A stretch of DNA of 64,000 nucleotides from NCBI RefSeq assembly GCF_014650815.1, contig NZ_BMVR01000004.1, forward strand, positions 1 to 64,000. Reading direction: 5' to 3'. Source of the stretch: Streptomyces flavofungini. Its GTDB lineage: Bacteria > Actinomycetota > Actinomycetes > Streptomycetales > Streptomycetaceae. Numbering within the stretch: the first letter of the stretch is position 1; the number at the start of each line of letters is the position of its first letter. Under the pieces are notes generated by a model. The model saw only the letters and a list, made by a program, of their open reading frames with translations. It did no database searches and was not told the origin of the DNA. Positions 25,973-34,865 of the stretch are shown in pieces. The translations under genes and the position numbers were made by a program.

Positions 25973-26319
25973 GGCCCGGCGCGCCGAACCGGGCCCGGGC
26001 CGAGCGGTAATTCGCGCGTGCGTCCGGGGGCTTCGCTGTACGTTTGTGCAGGTGCGCCGGGAAGAGGGTGGTGCGCGGCGAGAGGTCGTGCGCCGCGGCG
26101 CACGCGACAGATACGGGGGGTTGAGGAGCAGGCCGGGGCCGCGGCGAAAGACGCGTGCCAGGCCCGCAGGGGCGTGATCTGCCACCCCTTCGCGCAGGGA
26201 CGGTCGGCCGACGAGGGAACGGTCGGGCCGACGCGCCGAGCGACAGACAGCCCAGCACGCATCCATGGCCCAGACGGCCCATCGAGTCCACGGCTCAGAT
26301 TGCTTATCGAGGCATACCC
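25973..26319 (+). other. gene-free region upstream of the RNA-repair operon
   Basis: 347 bases. It contains a direct repeat ACGGTCGGCCGACG / ACGGTCGGGCCGACG (about 26199-26239) and an open frame from 26018 without Shine-Dalgarno or family resemblance. Any promoter for hen1 should lie here; no clear sigma-70 or sigma-54-type box is visible. Confidence 0.4.
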
Positions 26320-27837
26320 ATGTTCTTGACGATCAGCACCACCGGTACACCGGAACGCCCCGCGACCGACCTCGGGTTCCTGCTGCACAAGCATCCCGGC
26401 AAGGCGCAGGCGTTCACCACGTCCTACGGGCAGGCGCACGTCTTCTACCCCGAGGCGACCGCGGAGCGCTGCACGGCCGCGCTCCTGCTGGAAGTGGACC
26501 CGGTGACGCTGGCGCGGCGCGTCAGGGGCGCCACCAAGGGCCGGGGCGGCGCGGCGGACGCGGCGCTCGCGCAGTACGTGAACGACCGTCCGTACGCCGC
26601 CTCCTCGCTGTTCGCCGTCGCCCTGAGCAACGTGTTCTCCAGCGCCGTGCGCGGCGTGTGCAAGGCCCTGCCGGAGCGGGCGGCGCAGCCGCTGCCGCTG
26701 CGCGTGGAGGTGCCCGCGCTGCCCGCGCGCGGCGGGGCGGTCCTGGTCCGGGCGCTGTTCGAGCCGCTGGGCTGGACGGTGAGCGCCGATCCGGTGCCGC
26801 TGGACGAGCGCTTCCCGGAGTGGGGCGACTCGCGGTACGTACGCCTCGTCCTCGAGGTGCCGGACGGCAGGCTGACCCTCGGTGAGGCGCTGCGCCACCT
26901 GTACGTGCTACTTCCGGTGCTCGACGACGCCAAGCACTACTGGGTCTCCGCCGACGAGGTCGACAAGCTGCTGCGCGCCGGGGACGGCTGGCTCGCCGAC
27001 CACCCCGAGCAGAAGCTGATCACCAACCGCTATCTGGCCCGCCGCTGGTCGCTGACCCGCGAGGCCATGGAGCGACTCGAACTGGCACGGCTCGCCGACG
27101 CCGACGACACGGCCGTCGAGGAGATCGACAACGCCGTCACCGACGAGGGGCCGGACGCGGAGGACAGGCCCGCGCCGCTCGCCGCGCAGCGCCGCGAGGC
27201 GATCCTCGACGCCCTCGGCGCGGCGGGCGCCGCCCGGGTACTCGACCTCGGCTGCGGCCAGGGCGAGTTGATCAAGGCGCTGCTCAAGGACGTGCGGTAC
27301 ACGGAGATCGTGGGCGTCGACGTGTCGATGCGCGCGCTCACCGTCGCGTCCCGGCGGCTCAAGCTGGACCGCATGGGCGAGCGGCAGGCGGAGCGCGTGA
27401 CGCTCCTCCAGGGCTCGCTCGCGTACACCGACAAGCGCCTCAAGGGGTACGACGCGGCGGTGCTCTGCGAGGTCGTCGAGCACGTCGACCCGGAGCGGCT
27501 CTCGGCGCTCGCGTACGCGGTGTTCGGCTCGGCCCGCCCCCGCACCGTGCTCGTGACCACGCCGAACGTCGAGTACAACGTCCGCTGGGAGTCGCTCCCC
27601 GCCGGCCACGCCCGGCACGGCGACCACCGCTTCGAGTGGACCCGCGCGGAGTTCGGGCAGTGGGCGGACGGGGTCGCCCGACAGCACGGGTACGGGGTGG
27701 AGTTCGTCGCCGTCGGCCCCGACGACCCCGAGGTGGGACCGCCGACGCAGATGGCGGTGTTCACGAGGACGGACGGCGTCGCCGAGGGCGGCACCGGCAG
27801 CGGGACCGGCAACGGGAAGGGAGTGAAGGCGGCATGA
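26320..27837 (+). CDS. hen1: bacterial Hen1, 3'-terminal RNA ribose 2'-O-methyltransferase
   Basis: 505 residues. N-terminal Hen1-specific domain (about 1-245: MFLTISTTGTPERPATDLGF, LHKHPGKAQAF, GQAHVFYPEA), then a methyltransferase with SAM motif RVLDLGCGQGELIKALLKD (about 305) and the metal-binding EVVEHVDPERL (about 383) plus a His in GDHRFEWTRAEF (about 436). It methylates the 2'-OH at the 3' end of cleaved RNA before ligation, making the repaired site resistant to recleavage (established for the Pnkp-Hen1 system). The stop overlaps the Pnkp start (ATGA). The Gly-rich tail is variable. Confidence 0.92.
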   Translation: MFLTISTTGTPERPATDLGFLLHKHPGKAQAFTTSYGQAHVFYPEATAERCTAALLLEVDPVTLARRVRGATKGRGGAADAALAQYVNDRPYAASSLFAVALSNVFSSAVRGVCKALPERAAQPLPLRVEVPALPARGGAVLVRALFEPLGWTVSADPVPLDERFPEWGDSRYVRLVLEVPDGRLTLGEALRHLYVLLPVLDDAKHYWVSADEVDKLLRAGDGWLADHPEQKLITNRYLARRWSLTREAMERLELARLADADDTAVEEIDNAVTDEGPDAEDRPAPLAAQRREAILDALGAAGAARVLDLGCGQGELIKALLKDVRYTEIVGVDVSMRALTVASRRLKLDRMGERQAERVTLLQGSLAYTDKRLKGYDAAVLCEVVEHVDPERLSALAYAVFGSARPRTVLVTTPNVEYNVRWESLPAGHARHGDHRFEWTRAEFGQWADGVARQHGYGVEFVAVGPDDPEVGPPTQMAVFTRTDGVAEGGTGSGTGNGKGVKAA

Positions 27838-30662
27838 CGAACCTGAACAGCGGGGCCACCTCGGCCGAGGGCTCGGACCGAGCACCGCGGCCCGGCGACC
27901 GCGCCACCCGCGAGACCACCGTGGACCCGGCCCGCGAGACCACCGTGGACCCGGCCCGCGAGGCCGCCACGGACCCGGCTCGCGAGAGCGCCGTGGACCC
28001 CGCTCGCGAAGCTGCTACGGCCCCGGCCCGCGAGGCCCCCGCAGCCCCGGCCCGTGAAGCCGCCACCCCCTGCGCGCCCGAAGCCCCCGCGGCGGCCCCC
28101 CGCCGCCTCCCCGTCACCGACCTCTCCCTCGTCGTCCTCATCGGCGCCTCCGGCGCGGGCAAGTCCACCTTCGCCCGCCGCCACTTCAAGCCGACCGAGG
28201 TGCTGTCCAGCGACTTCTGCCGGGGCCTCGTCGCCGACGACGAGAACGACCAGGGCGCGAGCGGCGACGCCTTCGACGTGCTGCACTACATCGCGGGCAA
28301 GCGGCTCGCGGCCGGGCGCCGTACCGTCGTCGACGCGACCAGCGTGCAGTCCGACAGCCGCAAGCAGCTGGTCGAGCTGGCCAGACGGCACGACGTGCTG
28401 CCCATCGCCGTGGTCCTCGACGTGCCCGAGGACGTGTGCGCCGCGCGCAATGCCGCGCGGGCCGACCGGGCCGGGATGCCGCGCCGGGTCATCCAGCGCC
28501 ACCAGCGCGAACTGCGGCGCTCGCTCAAGCACTTGGAGCGCGAGGGCTTCCGCAAGGTGCATGTCCTGCGGGGCGTGGCGGAGGTCGAGAGCGCCGAGGT
28601 CGTCACCGAGCGGCGCTTCAACGACCTCACGCACCTGACCGGACCGTTCGACATCATCGGCGACATCCACGGCTGCGCGAACGAGCTGGAGACCCTGCTC
28701 GGCAGGCTCGGTTACGTCGACGGGGCGCACCCGGAGGGCCGCACCGCCGTGTTCGTCGGCGACCTCGTCGACCGCGGCCCGGACAGCCCGGGCGTCCTCC
28801 GCCGCGTCATGGGGATGGTCGCCGACGGCACCGCCCTGTGCGTACCGGGCAACCACGAGAACAAGCTCGGCCGGTATCTGAAGGGCCGCGGCGTCCAGCA
28901 CACCCACGGCCTCGCCGAGACCATCGCGCAGCTGGCGGCGGAGGACGCGCGGGACCCGGACTTCCGGCCCCGGGTGCGGGCGTTCGTGGACGGGCTCGTC
29001 AGCCACTACGTCCTCGACGGCGGCCGCCTCGTCGTGTGCCACGCGGGCCTGCCGGAGAAGTACCACGGCCGCACCTCGGGCCGGGTGCGCTCGCACGCCC
29101 TGTACGGCGACACCACCGGCGAGACCGACGAGTTCGGCCTGCCCGTGCGCTACCCGTGGGCGGAGGACTACCGGGGCAAGGCGGCCGTGGTCTACGGCCA
29201 CACCCCGGTGCCGACGGCGACCTGGCTGAACAACACCATCTGCCTGGACACCGGCGCGGTGTTCGGCGGCAAGCTCACCGCGCTGCGCTGGCCGGAGCGC
29301 GAGCTGGTCGACGTACCGGCGGAGCGGGTCTGGTACGAGCCGACGCGCCCGCTGCGCACCGACGCGCCCGGCGGCCACGACGGCCGTCCGCTCGACCTCG
29401 GTGACGTGCACGGCCGCCGTGCCGTGGAGACCCGGCACGCGGGGCGCGTCACCGTGCGCGAGGAGAACGCCGCCGCCGCGCTCGAAGTGATGAGCCGCTT
29501 CGCCGTCGACCCGCGTCTCCTTCCGTACCTGCCGCCGACGATGGCGCCCACCGCCACCTCCCGGCGGGACGGCTATCTGGAGCACCCGGAGGACGCGTTC
29601 GCGCAGTACGCGGCCGACGGCGTCGCCCGGGTCGTGTGCGAGGAGAAGCACATGGGCTCCCGCGCGGTGGCCCTGGTGTGCCGGGACGCGGACGTGGCGC
29701 GCGAGCGGTTCGGCGTAGGGGGTACCTCCCACGCCGTTTCAGGCAGTGGGGGAGGGCCGACGGGCGCGCTCGTCACCCGTACCGGCCGCCCGTTCCTGAA
29801 CGACCCCGACCGCACCGAGGCGCTGCTCGGCCGGGTGCGGGACGCCGCCGACGCCGCCGGACTCTGGGCGGAGCTGGAGACGGACTGGCTGCTGCTCGAC
29901 GCGGAGCTGCTGCCGTGGTCGCTGAAGGCGTCGGGGCTGCTCCGCACGCAGTACGCGGCCGTGGGCGCCGCGTCCGGCGCGGTCTTCCCGGGCGCCCTCA
30001 CCGCTCTTGAGGCGGCCGTCGCCCGTGGCGTGGACGTCCAGGGCCTGCTCGGCAAGCAGCGCGAACGCGCCGCGGACGCGGCCGCGTTCACCGACGCCTA
30101 CCGCCGCTACTGCTGGCCGACCGACGGCCTGGACGGCGTGCACCTCGCGCCGTTCCAGATCCTCGCCGTCCAGGGCCGCAGCCTCGCCGGTCTGCCCCAC
30201 GACCGGCAACTGGCCCTGCTCGACCGCATGGTGGAACACGACACCACGGGCCTGCTGCGCACCACGCGGCGCCTGTACGTCGACACCGGCGACGCCGAGT
30301 CGGTGCGCGCGGGCGTCGACTGGTGGCTGGAGATGACCGGGCGCGGCGGCGAGGGCATGGTCGTCAAGCCGGTCGGCGCGCTGGTCCGCGACGGCAAGGG
30401 GCGCCTGGTGCAGCCCGGCATCAAGTGCCGCGGCCGGGAGTACCTGCGGATCATCTACGGCCCGGAGTACACCCGGCCGGAGAACCTGGAGAAGCTGCGT
30501 GGCCGCACCCTCGGCCACAAGCGCTCGCTGGCGATCCGGGAGTACGCGCTCGGCCTGGAGGCCCTGGACCGGCTCGCGGAGGGCGAGCCGCTGTGGCGGG
30601 TCCACGAGGCGGTGTTCGCGGTGCTCGCGCTGGAATCGGAGCCCGTGGATCCGCGGCTCTGA
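27834..30662 (+). CDS. pnkp: polynucleotide kinase-phosphatase (Pnkp)
   Basis: 942 residues. Kinase domain with P-loop GASGAGKST (about 104-112) for 5'-OH ends; metallophosphoesterase with FDIIGDIHGC (about 276), GDLVDRGPDSP and GNHEN (about 339) for 2',3'-phosphates; adenylyltransferase (ligase-like) domain with EEKHMGSRA (Lys about 605) that becomes a full ligase with Hen1. Overlaps hen1 by an ATGA. Two oddities: an N-terminal extension of about 95 residues with six octapeptide repeats around VDPARE, and a short Gly/Ser insertion (about 627-641) in the ligase domain produced by a mobile-looking DNA element. The known system repairs RNA cut by ribotoxins. Confidence 0.93.
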   Translation: MTNLNSGATSAEGSDRAPRPGDRATRETTVDPARETTVDPAREAATDPARESAVDPAREAATAPAREAPAAPAREAATPCAPEAPAAAPRRLPVTDLSLVVLIGASGAGKSTFARRHFKPTEVLSSDFCRGLVADDENDQGASGDAFDVLHYIAGKRLAAGRRTVVDATSVQSDSRKQLVELARRHDVLPIAVVLDVPEDVCAARNAARADRAGMPRRVIQRHQRELRRSLKHLEREGFRKVHVLRGVAEVESAEVVTERRFNDLTHLTGPFDIIGDIHGCANELETLLGRLGYVDGAHPEGRTAVFVGDLVDRGPDSPGVLRRVMGMVADGTALCVPGNHENKLGRYLKGRGVQHTHGLAETIAQLAAEDARDPDFRPRVRAFVDGLVSHYVLDGGRLVVCHAGLPEKYHGRTSGRVRSHALYGDTTGETDEFGLPVRYPWAEDYRGKAAVVYGHTPVPTATWLNNTICLDTGAVFGGKLTALRWPERELVDVPAERVWYEPTRPLRTDAPGGHDGRPLDLGDVHGRRAVETRHAGRVTVREENAAAALEVMSRFAVDPRLLPYLPPTMAPTATSRRDGYLEHPEDAFAQYAADGVARVVCEEKHMGSRAVALVCRDADVARERFGVGGTSHAVSGSGGGPTGALVTRTGRPFLNDPDRTEALLGRVRDAADAAGLWAELETDWLLLDAELLPWSLKASGLLRTQYAAVGAASGAVFPGALTALEAAVARGVDVQGLLGKQRERAADAAAFTDAYRRYCWPTDGLDGVHLAPFQILAVQGRSLAGLPHDRQLALLDRMVEHDTTGLLRTTRRLYVDTGDAESVRAGVDWWLEMTGRGGEGMVVKPVGALVRDGKGRLVQPGIKCRGREYLRIIYGPEYTRPENLEKLRGRTLGHKRSLAIREYALGLEALDRLAEGEPLWRVHEAVFAVLALESEPVDPRL
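27912..28055 (+). repeat. 24-bp in-frame repeat at the Pnkp N-terminus
   Basis: Six 24-bp units; the first two are identical and later ones drift. Each codes an octapeptide of the type ETTVDPAR. A seventh, more decayed copy follows. Precedes the kinase domain. Confidence 0.9.
29715..29754 (+). repeat. small GGGGGT...GGGGGAG element inserted in the Pnkp ligase domain
   Basis: A 40-base segment starting GTAGGGGGTACCTCCC and ending AGTGGGGGAG. An element of the same architecture (GTGGGGGTCCCCCC ... TTGGGGGAG, 37 bases) lies between convergent genes at 37448-37484. In pnkp it is read through in frame as about 13 residues. Confidence 0.6.
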
Positions 30663-30673
30663 GGCGCAAATGT

Positions 30674-30720
30674 CGCGTTTTGGGCGTCCGTGTCCTGCCT
30701 GGCGGGACGCCCAAAACGCG
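30674..30720 (+). terminator. strong hairpin after pnkp
   Basis: Perfect 16-bp stem (CGCGTTTTGGGCGTCC with its complement), 15-base loop, 12 bases after the pnkp stop. It separates the RNA-repair operon from arcA. Confidence 0.85.
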
Positions 30721-30764
30721 CCGTCGGGCGCGTGACGCGGCCCCGGTGGGGTGAGGATGGGGAC

Positions 30765-31991
30765 ATGGGATTCCATGTCGACTCCGAGGCCGGGCGCTTG
30801 CGCAGTGTGATCCTGCACCGTCCGGACCTGGAGCTGAAGCGCCTCACGCCGACCAACAAGGACGCGTTGCTGTTCGACGACGTGCTGTGGGTGCGGCGGG
30901 CAAGACAAGAACACGACGGCTTCGCCGACGTGCTGCGCGACCGGGGAGTGACGGTCCACCTCTTCGGTGATCTGCTCACCGAGGCGCTGGACGTGCCGGC
31001 CGCGCGGCTGCTCGTCCTGGACCGCGTCTTCGACGAGAAGGAGTACGGCCCGCTCGCCACCGACCACCTGCGGGCGAGCTTCGAGTCGCTGCCGTCCGCG
31101 GAGCTCGCCGAGTTCCTGATCGGCGGCATGACCAAGCGGGAGTATCTGGAGCGGCACCCGGAGCCGACGTCCGTGCGCTTCCACTGCATGGACATGGACG
31201 ACTTCCTGCTCGGCCCGCTGCCCAACCACCTGTTCACCCGCGACACCTCCGCCTGGATCTACGACGGCGTGTCCATCAACGCGATGCGCTGGCCCGCCCG
31301 GCAGCGCGAGACCGTCCACTTCGAAGCGATCTACCAGCACCACCCGCTCTTCCACAACCAGGGCTTCCACCTCTGGTCGCAGGGCCAGGCCGACTACCCG
31401 TCCACCATCGAGGGCGGCGACGTGCTGGTCCTCGGCAACGGCGCCGTGCTGATCGGCATGAGCGAGCGCACCAAGCCGCAGGCCGTCGAGATGCTCGCGC
31501 ACAAGCTGTTCGCCGCCGGTTCCGCGACCTCGATCGTGGCCCTGGACATGCCCAAGCGCCGGGCCTTCATGCACCTGGACACGGTCATGACGATGGTCGA
31601 CGGAGATACGTTCACGCAGTACGCGGGCCTCGGCATGCTGCCCTCGTACACCATCGAACCGGGCGTCGACGAGCGCGAGTTGAAGGTCACCGACCACCCG
31701 CCGGAGCACATGCACCGCGCCATCGCCGCCTCGCTCGGCCTCGGCGGCATCCGCGTCCTCACCGCCACCCAGGACGTGCACGCCGCCGAGCGGGAGCAGT
31801 GGGACGACGGCTGCAACGTGCTCGCGGTCGAGCCGGGCGTCGTGGTGGCGTACGAGCGGAACGCGACCACCAACACGTACCTGCGCAAGCAGGGCATCGA
31901 GGTGATAGAGATCCCCGGCAGCGAGCTGGGCCGGGGCCGGGGCGGCCCGCGCTGCATGAGCTGTCCGGTGCGGCGGGACCCGGTGGGCTAG
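30765..31991 (+). CDS. arcA: arginine deiminase
   Basis: 408 residues. Hydrolyses L-arginine to citrulline and ammonia. Guanidine-modifying fold with [32 protein letters not shown] (catalytic His) and the C-terminal [11 protein letters not shown], whose first Cys (397) is the nucleophile. The ATG starts the conserved [20 protein letters not shown]. It is followed after 170 bases by an ornithine carbamoyltransferase. No carbamate kinase gene is in the window, so ATP formation from carbamoyl phosphate would need a gene elsewhere. Confidence 0.93.
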   Translation: MGFHVDSEAGRLRSVILHRPDLELKRLTPTNKDALLFDDVLWVRRARQEHDGFADVLRDRGVTVHLFGDLLTEALDVPAARLLVLDRVFDEKEYGPLATDHLRASFESLPSAELAEFLIGGMTKREYLERHPEPTSVRFHCMDMDDFLLGPLPNHLFTRDTSAWIYDGVSINAMRWPARQRETVHFEAIYQHHPLFHNQGFHLWSQGQADYPSTIEGGDVLVLGNGAVLIGMSERTKPQAVEMLAHKLFAAGSATSIVALDMPKRRAFMHLDTVMTMVDGDTFTQYAGLGMLPSYTIEPGVDERELKVTDHPPEHMHRAIAASLGLGGIRVLTATQDVHAAEREQWDDGCNVLAVEPGVVVAYERNATTNTYLRKQGIEVIEIPGSELGRGRGGPRCMSCPVRRDPVG

Positions 31992-32080
31992 GCGCGGCCG
32001 GGGGAGCGGCGGGCCGGGGGCGAGGTCGCTGACGGGGGCGCGGCGGGGGAGGGTGAGCGGGGAGGGCGGGCGCGGGGGCC

Positions 32081-32113
32081 TGCATATAAATGTGAAAGAT
32101 CGTATAGACTTTC
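32081..32113 (+). promoter_or_regulatory. AT-rich promoter with possible ARG box before argF/arcB
   Basis: TGCATATAAATGTGA (32081-32095) resembles an ArgR half-site pair (TGCATA type) and overlaps GAAAG-N10-CTTTC (32094-32113). TATAGA at about 32104 could be a -10 box. It stands out as the most AT-rich stretch near here. Assignment to ArgR is tentative. Confidence 0.4.
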
Positions 32114-32161
32114 AAGGGTTCCCTGCCCGCCTCGACGCATCGCGTACCCCAGGAGCGCCCC

Positions 32162-33172
32162 ATGGCGACGACAGCCACGACCGACCTCACCGGCCGCCAC
32201 TTCCTCAAGGAGCTGGACTTCACCGCCGACGAGTTCCGCGGCCTGCTCGCCCTGGCCGCGGAACTGAAGGCGGCCAAGAAGGCCGGGACCGAGACCCGGC
32301 GCCTGTCCGGCAAGAACATCGCGCTGATCTTCGAGAAGGCGTCCACCCGGACCCGCTGCGCCTTCGAGGTGGCCGCCGCCGACCAGGGCGCCGCCACGAC
32401 GTACATCGACCCCTCCGGGGCGCACATCGGCAAGAAGGAGTCCGTACGGGACACCGCCCGCGTCCTCGGCCGGATGTTTGACGCCATCCAGTTCCGCGGC
32501 GACGCCCAGGACACCGTCGAGACGCTGGCCGCACACGCGGGCGTGCCCGTCTACAACGGCCTGACCGACGCCTGGCACCCCACGCAGATGCTCGCCGACG
32601 TCCTCACGATGACCGAGCACTGCGCCAAGCCCCTGGACCGCGTCACCCTCGCCTACCTCGGCGACGCCCGCCTGAACATGGGCAACTCCTACCTGGTCAC
32701 CGGCGCCCTGCTCGGCATGGACGTACGGATCGTGGCGCCCCGGGCGTACTGGCCCGCGGCGGACGTCGTCGCCCGGGCACGGGAGCTCGCCGCGTCCACC
32801 GGCGCGCGGATCGCGCTCACCGAGGACGTCACCGAGGGCGTCGCGGGCGCCGACTTCGTCGCCACCGACGTGTGGGTGTCGATGGGGGAGCCCGCCGAGG
32901 TCTGGGACGAGCGCATCACCGCCCTCGCTCCGTACGCGGTCACGATGGACGTCCTGCGCGCCACCGGCAACGCCGGCGTGAAGTTCCTGCACTGCCTGCC
33001 CGCCTTCCACGACCTGGCCACACAGGTCGGGCGCGAGGTGGCCGAGCGGCACGGGCGGGACTCGCTGGAGGTCACGGACGAGGTCTTCGAGTCGGCGCAC
33101 TCGGTCGTCTTCGACGAGGCGGAGAACCGGATGCACACGATCAAGGCGGTGCTGGTGGCGACGCTCGCCTGA
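32162..33172 (+). CDS. arcB: ornithine carbamoyltransferase
   Basis: 336 residues. Interconverts ornithine plus carbamoyl phosphate with citrulline. Carbamoyl-phosphate motif [17 protein letters not shown] (Ser about 61), and ornithine-loop HCLPAFHD (about 277). These motifs and the length match the catabolic/E. coli-type branch rather than the shorter actinobacterial biosynthetic enzyme. Preceded by CAGGAGCGCC before the ATG. With arcA it forms the first two steps of arginine deimination; its own promoter region suggests it can also be expressed separately. Confidence 0.92.
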   Translation: MATTATTDLTGRHFLKELDFTADEFRGLLALAAELKAAKKAGTETRRLSGKNIALIFEKASTRTRCAFEVAAADQGAATTYIDPSGAHIGKKESVRDTARVLGRMFDAIQFRGDAQDTVETLAAHAGVPVYNGLTDAWHPTQMLADVLTMTEHCAKPLDRVTLAYLGDARLNMGNSYLVTGALLGMDVRIVAPRAYWPAADVVARARELAASTGARIALTEDVTEGVAGADFVATDVWVSMGEPAEVWDERITALAPYAVTMDVLRATGNAGVKFLHCLPAFHDLATQVGREVAERHGRDSLEVTDEVFESAHSVVFDEAENRMHTIKAVLVATLA

Positions 33173-33211
33173 GGCGGGTGGCGCCGGGACCTGGGGCCCG
33201 CCGGACAGGCC

Positions 33212-33769
33212 CTAGTGGTCGGCCGGGGCCCGCAGCGTGAACCACACGGCCTTGCCGGACTCCGTGGGCCGGTGGCCGCAGGACGAGCTGAGGGTGCGGA
33301 TGAGGAGCAGGCCGCGGCCGTGCTCCTGCCAGGGGTCGGGCTCGTCGTCCGGCGACGGGTCGGTGAGGTCGCCCGGCGGGATCGGGCTGGAGTCGCGCAC
33401 CTCGACCTGGCAGCTGGTCGGCAGCAGCTCGATGACCAGCTCTATCGGGTCGTGCCCCGGGGCGTGCTCCACGGCGTTGGCGACCAGCTCGGCGGTGAGC
33501 AGCTCCGCGGTGTCGGTGTCCGCGGTGGAGCCGATGTCGACGAGGGCCGTACGGACCAGGGCGCGCGCGATCGGCACGGCCGCCACGGTGTGCGGCAGTC
33601 CGATGCGCCAGGAGGCGGGAGCGTGCGGTTCGGGCAAGGCGGGTCCGTTCGGCGAGCAGGTGATCCCGAGCAGGGGGTCCTGTGCGGTCCTGCTGTCAAC
33701 CGTACGAATCCTAAGCCGAGTGGCGACAGGGGCGACCGTCGGCCGGTTTGCGGTCCGATGCCGGGACAT
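33212..33769 (-). CDS. HATPase anti-sigma/regulatory kinase-like protein
   Basis: 185 residues. RsbW/SpoIIAB-type GHKL ATPase: N box ELVANAVEHAPG (about 92-103) and G box EHGRGLLLIRTLS. Streptomyces have dozens of these, most uncharacterised, probably controlling sigma factors or anti-sigma antagonists. No sigma or anti-sigma gene is adjacent. ATG 33769 is chosen; the frame remains open to 33907. Convergent with arcB. Confidence 0.8.
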   Translation of the reverse strand: MSRHRTANRPTVAPVATRLRIRTVDSRTAQDPLLGITCSPNGPALPEPHAPASWRIGLPHTVAAVPIARALVRTALVDIGSTADTDTAELLTAELVANAVEHAPGHDPIELVIELLPTSCQVEVRDSSPIPPGDLTDPSPDDEPDPWQEHGRGLLLIRTLSSSCGHRPTESGKAVWFTLRAPADH

Positions 33770-33910
33770 TGCGGGACTTACGCCTCTGCGACCGGGGATG
33801 ACCGGCCGCAGGGCCGGGGAAGGCTGCCCCTGCGGGCCGGGGGCGACCGCCCCTGAGGTCGGGGCGGGCGGCCCCGAGGTGCGCCCCCGTCCCCACATAT
33901 CGCGCACTCG

Positions 33911-33937
33911 TGACGACAGTCATGGACGAGTGATAAC
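33911..33937 (+). promoter_or_regulatory. shared anthranilate-cluster operator/promoter, copy 1
   Basis: TGACGACAGTCA (33911-33922; TGAC-N4-GTCA inverted repeat) is followed by GATAAC at 33932. GTGACG and GATAAC, 16 bases apart, could be -35 and -10 boxes, so the operator would overlap the promoter of the enoyl-CoA hydratase operon. The same motif with the same spacing is at 40272-40298. Confidence 0.6.
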
Positions 33938-34037
33938 TTCGAGAGGGAGCGAGACCGCGCCCCGGCGCGTCCGACCCCGCCCCGGCCAAGGCCCGCGCAC
34001 CGGCCCCCGCCGCCCCCGACCGAGGAGGCCGCACCTC

Positions 34038-34865
34038 ATGAGTCCCTTCACCGGTTCCACCGCCCGCACCCCCGAGTGGGAACATCTGCGCCTGACCGTC
34101 GACGACGGCGTCGCCACCGTCACGCTCGCCCGCCCCGACAAGCTGAACGCCCTCACCTTCGGCGCCTACGCCGACCTGCGCGACCTGCTCGCCGAGCTGT
34201 CCCGGGAGCGGTCCGTGCGGGCCCTCGTCCTCGGCGGCGAGGGCCGCGGCTTCTGCTCCGGCGGGGACGTGGACGAGATCATCGGCGCGACGCTCGCCAT
34301 GGACACCGCGCAGCTCCTCGACTTCAACCGCATGACCGGCCAGGTGGTACGGGCCCTGCGCGAATGCCCGTTCCCGGTGGTCGCCGCGGTGCACGGGGTG
34401 GCCGCGGGTGCGGGCGCGGTGCTGGCGCTCGCCGCGGACTTCCGGGTGGCCGACCCGTCGGCGCGGTTCGCGTTCCTGTTCACCAAGGTGGGGCTGTCCG
34501 GCGGCGACATGGGCGCGGCGTACCTGCTGCCGCGCGTCGTCGGCCTCGGCCACGCCACGCGCCTGCTGATGCTGGGCGAGCCGGTGCGCGCCCCCGAGGC
34601 CGAGCGCATCGGCCTCCTCAGCGAACTGACGGACGAGGGCAGGGCGGGGGAGGCCGCCGCGGCCCTGGCCCGCCGCCTGGCCGAGGGCCCCGCCCTCGCG
34701 TACGCCCAGACGAAGGCCCTGCTCACCGCCGAACTCGACATGCCGCTCGCCGCGGCCGTCGAGATGGACGCGGCGACGCAGGCGCTGCTGATGAACGGCG
34801 AGGACTACGCCGAGTTCCACGCGGCGTTCACGGAGAAGCGGGCGCCGAAGTGGCAGGGCCGATGA
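34038..34865 (+). CDS. enoyl-CoA hydratase/isomerase family protein of anthranilate catabolism
   Basis: 275 residues with GAGGAGG upstream. Crotonase fold: ARPDKLNALTFGAYADL, GEGRGFCSGGDVDEI (oxyanion loop), HGVAAGAGAVLALAADFRVAD, and FTKVGLSGGDMGAAYLLPR, where the classical second catalytic Glu is not conserved, as is common in hydratases or hydrolases acting on ring-derived CoA esters. Its stop overlaps the next start (ATGA), so it is coupled to the monooxygenase/reductase. Proposed role: hydration or ring cleavage of the reduced 2-aminobenzoyl-CoA product (inference). Confidence 0.85.
   Translation: MSPFTGSTARTPEWEHLRLTVDDGVATVTLARPDKLNALTFGAYADLRDLLAELSRERSVRALVLGGEGRGFCSGGDVDEIIGATLAMDTAQLLDFNRMTGQVVRALRECPFPVVAAVHGVAAGAGAVLALAADFRVADPSARFAFLFTKVGLSGGDMGAAYLLPRVVGLGHATRLLMLGEPVRAPEAERIGLLSELTDEGRAGEAAAALARRLAEGPALAYAQTKALLTAELDMPLAAAVEMDAATQALLMNGEDYAEFHAAFTEKRAPKWQGR

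Noticed and set aside
26018..26329. 103-codon frame upstream of hen1
   Set aside because: No Shine-Dalgarno, composition of random GC-rich sequence, no motif, and it overlaps the hen1 start in another frame.
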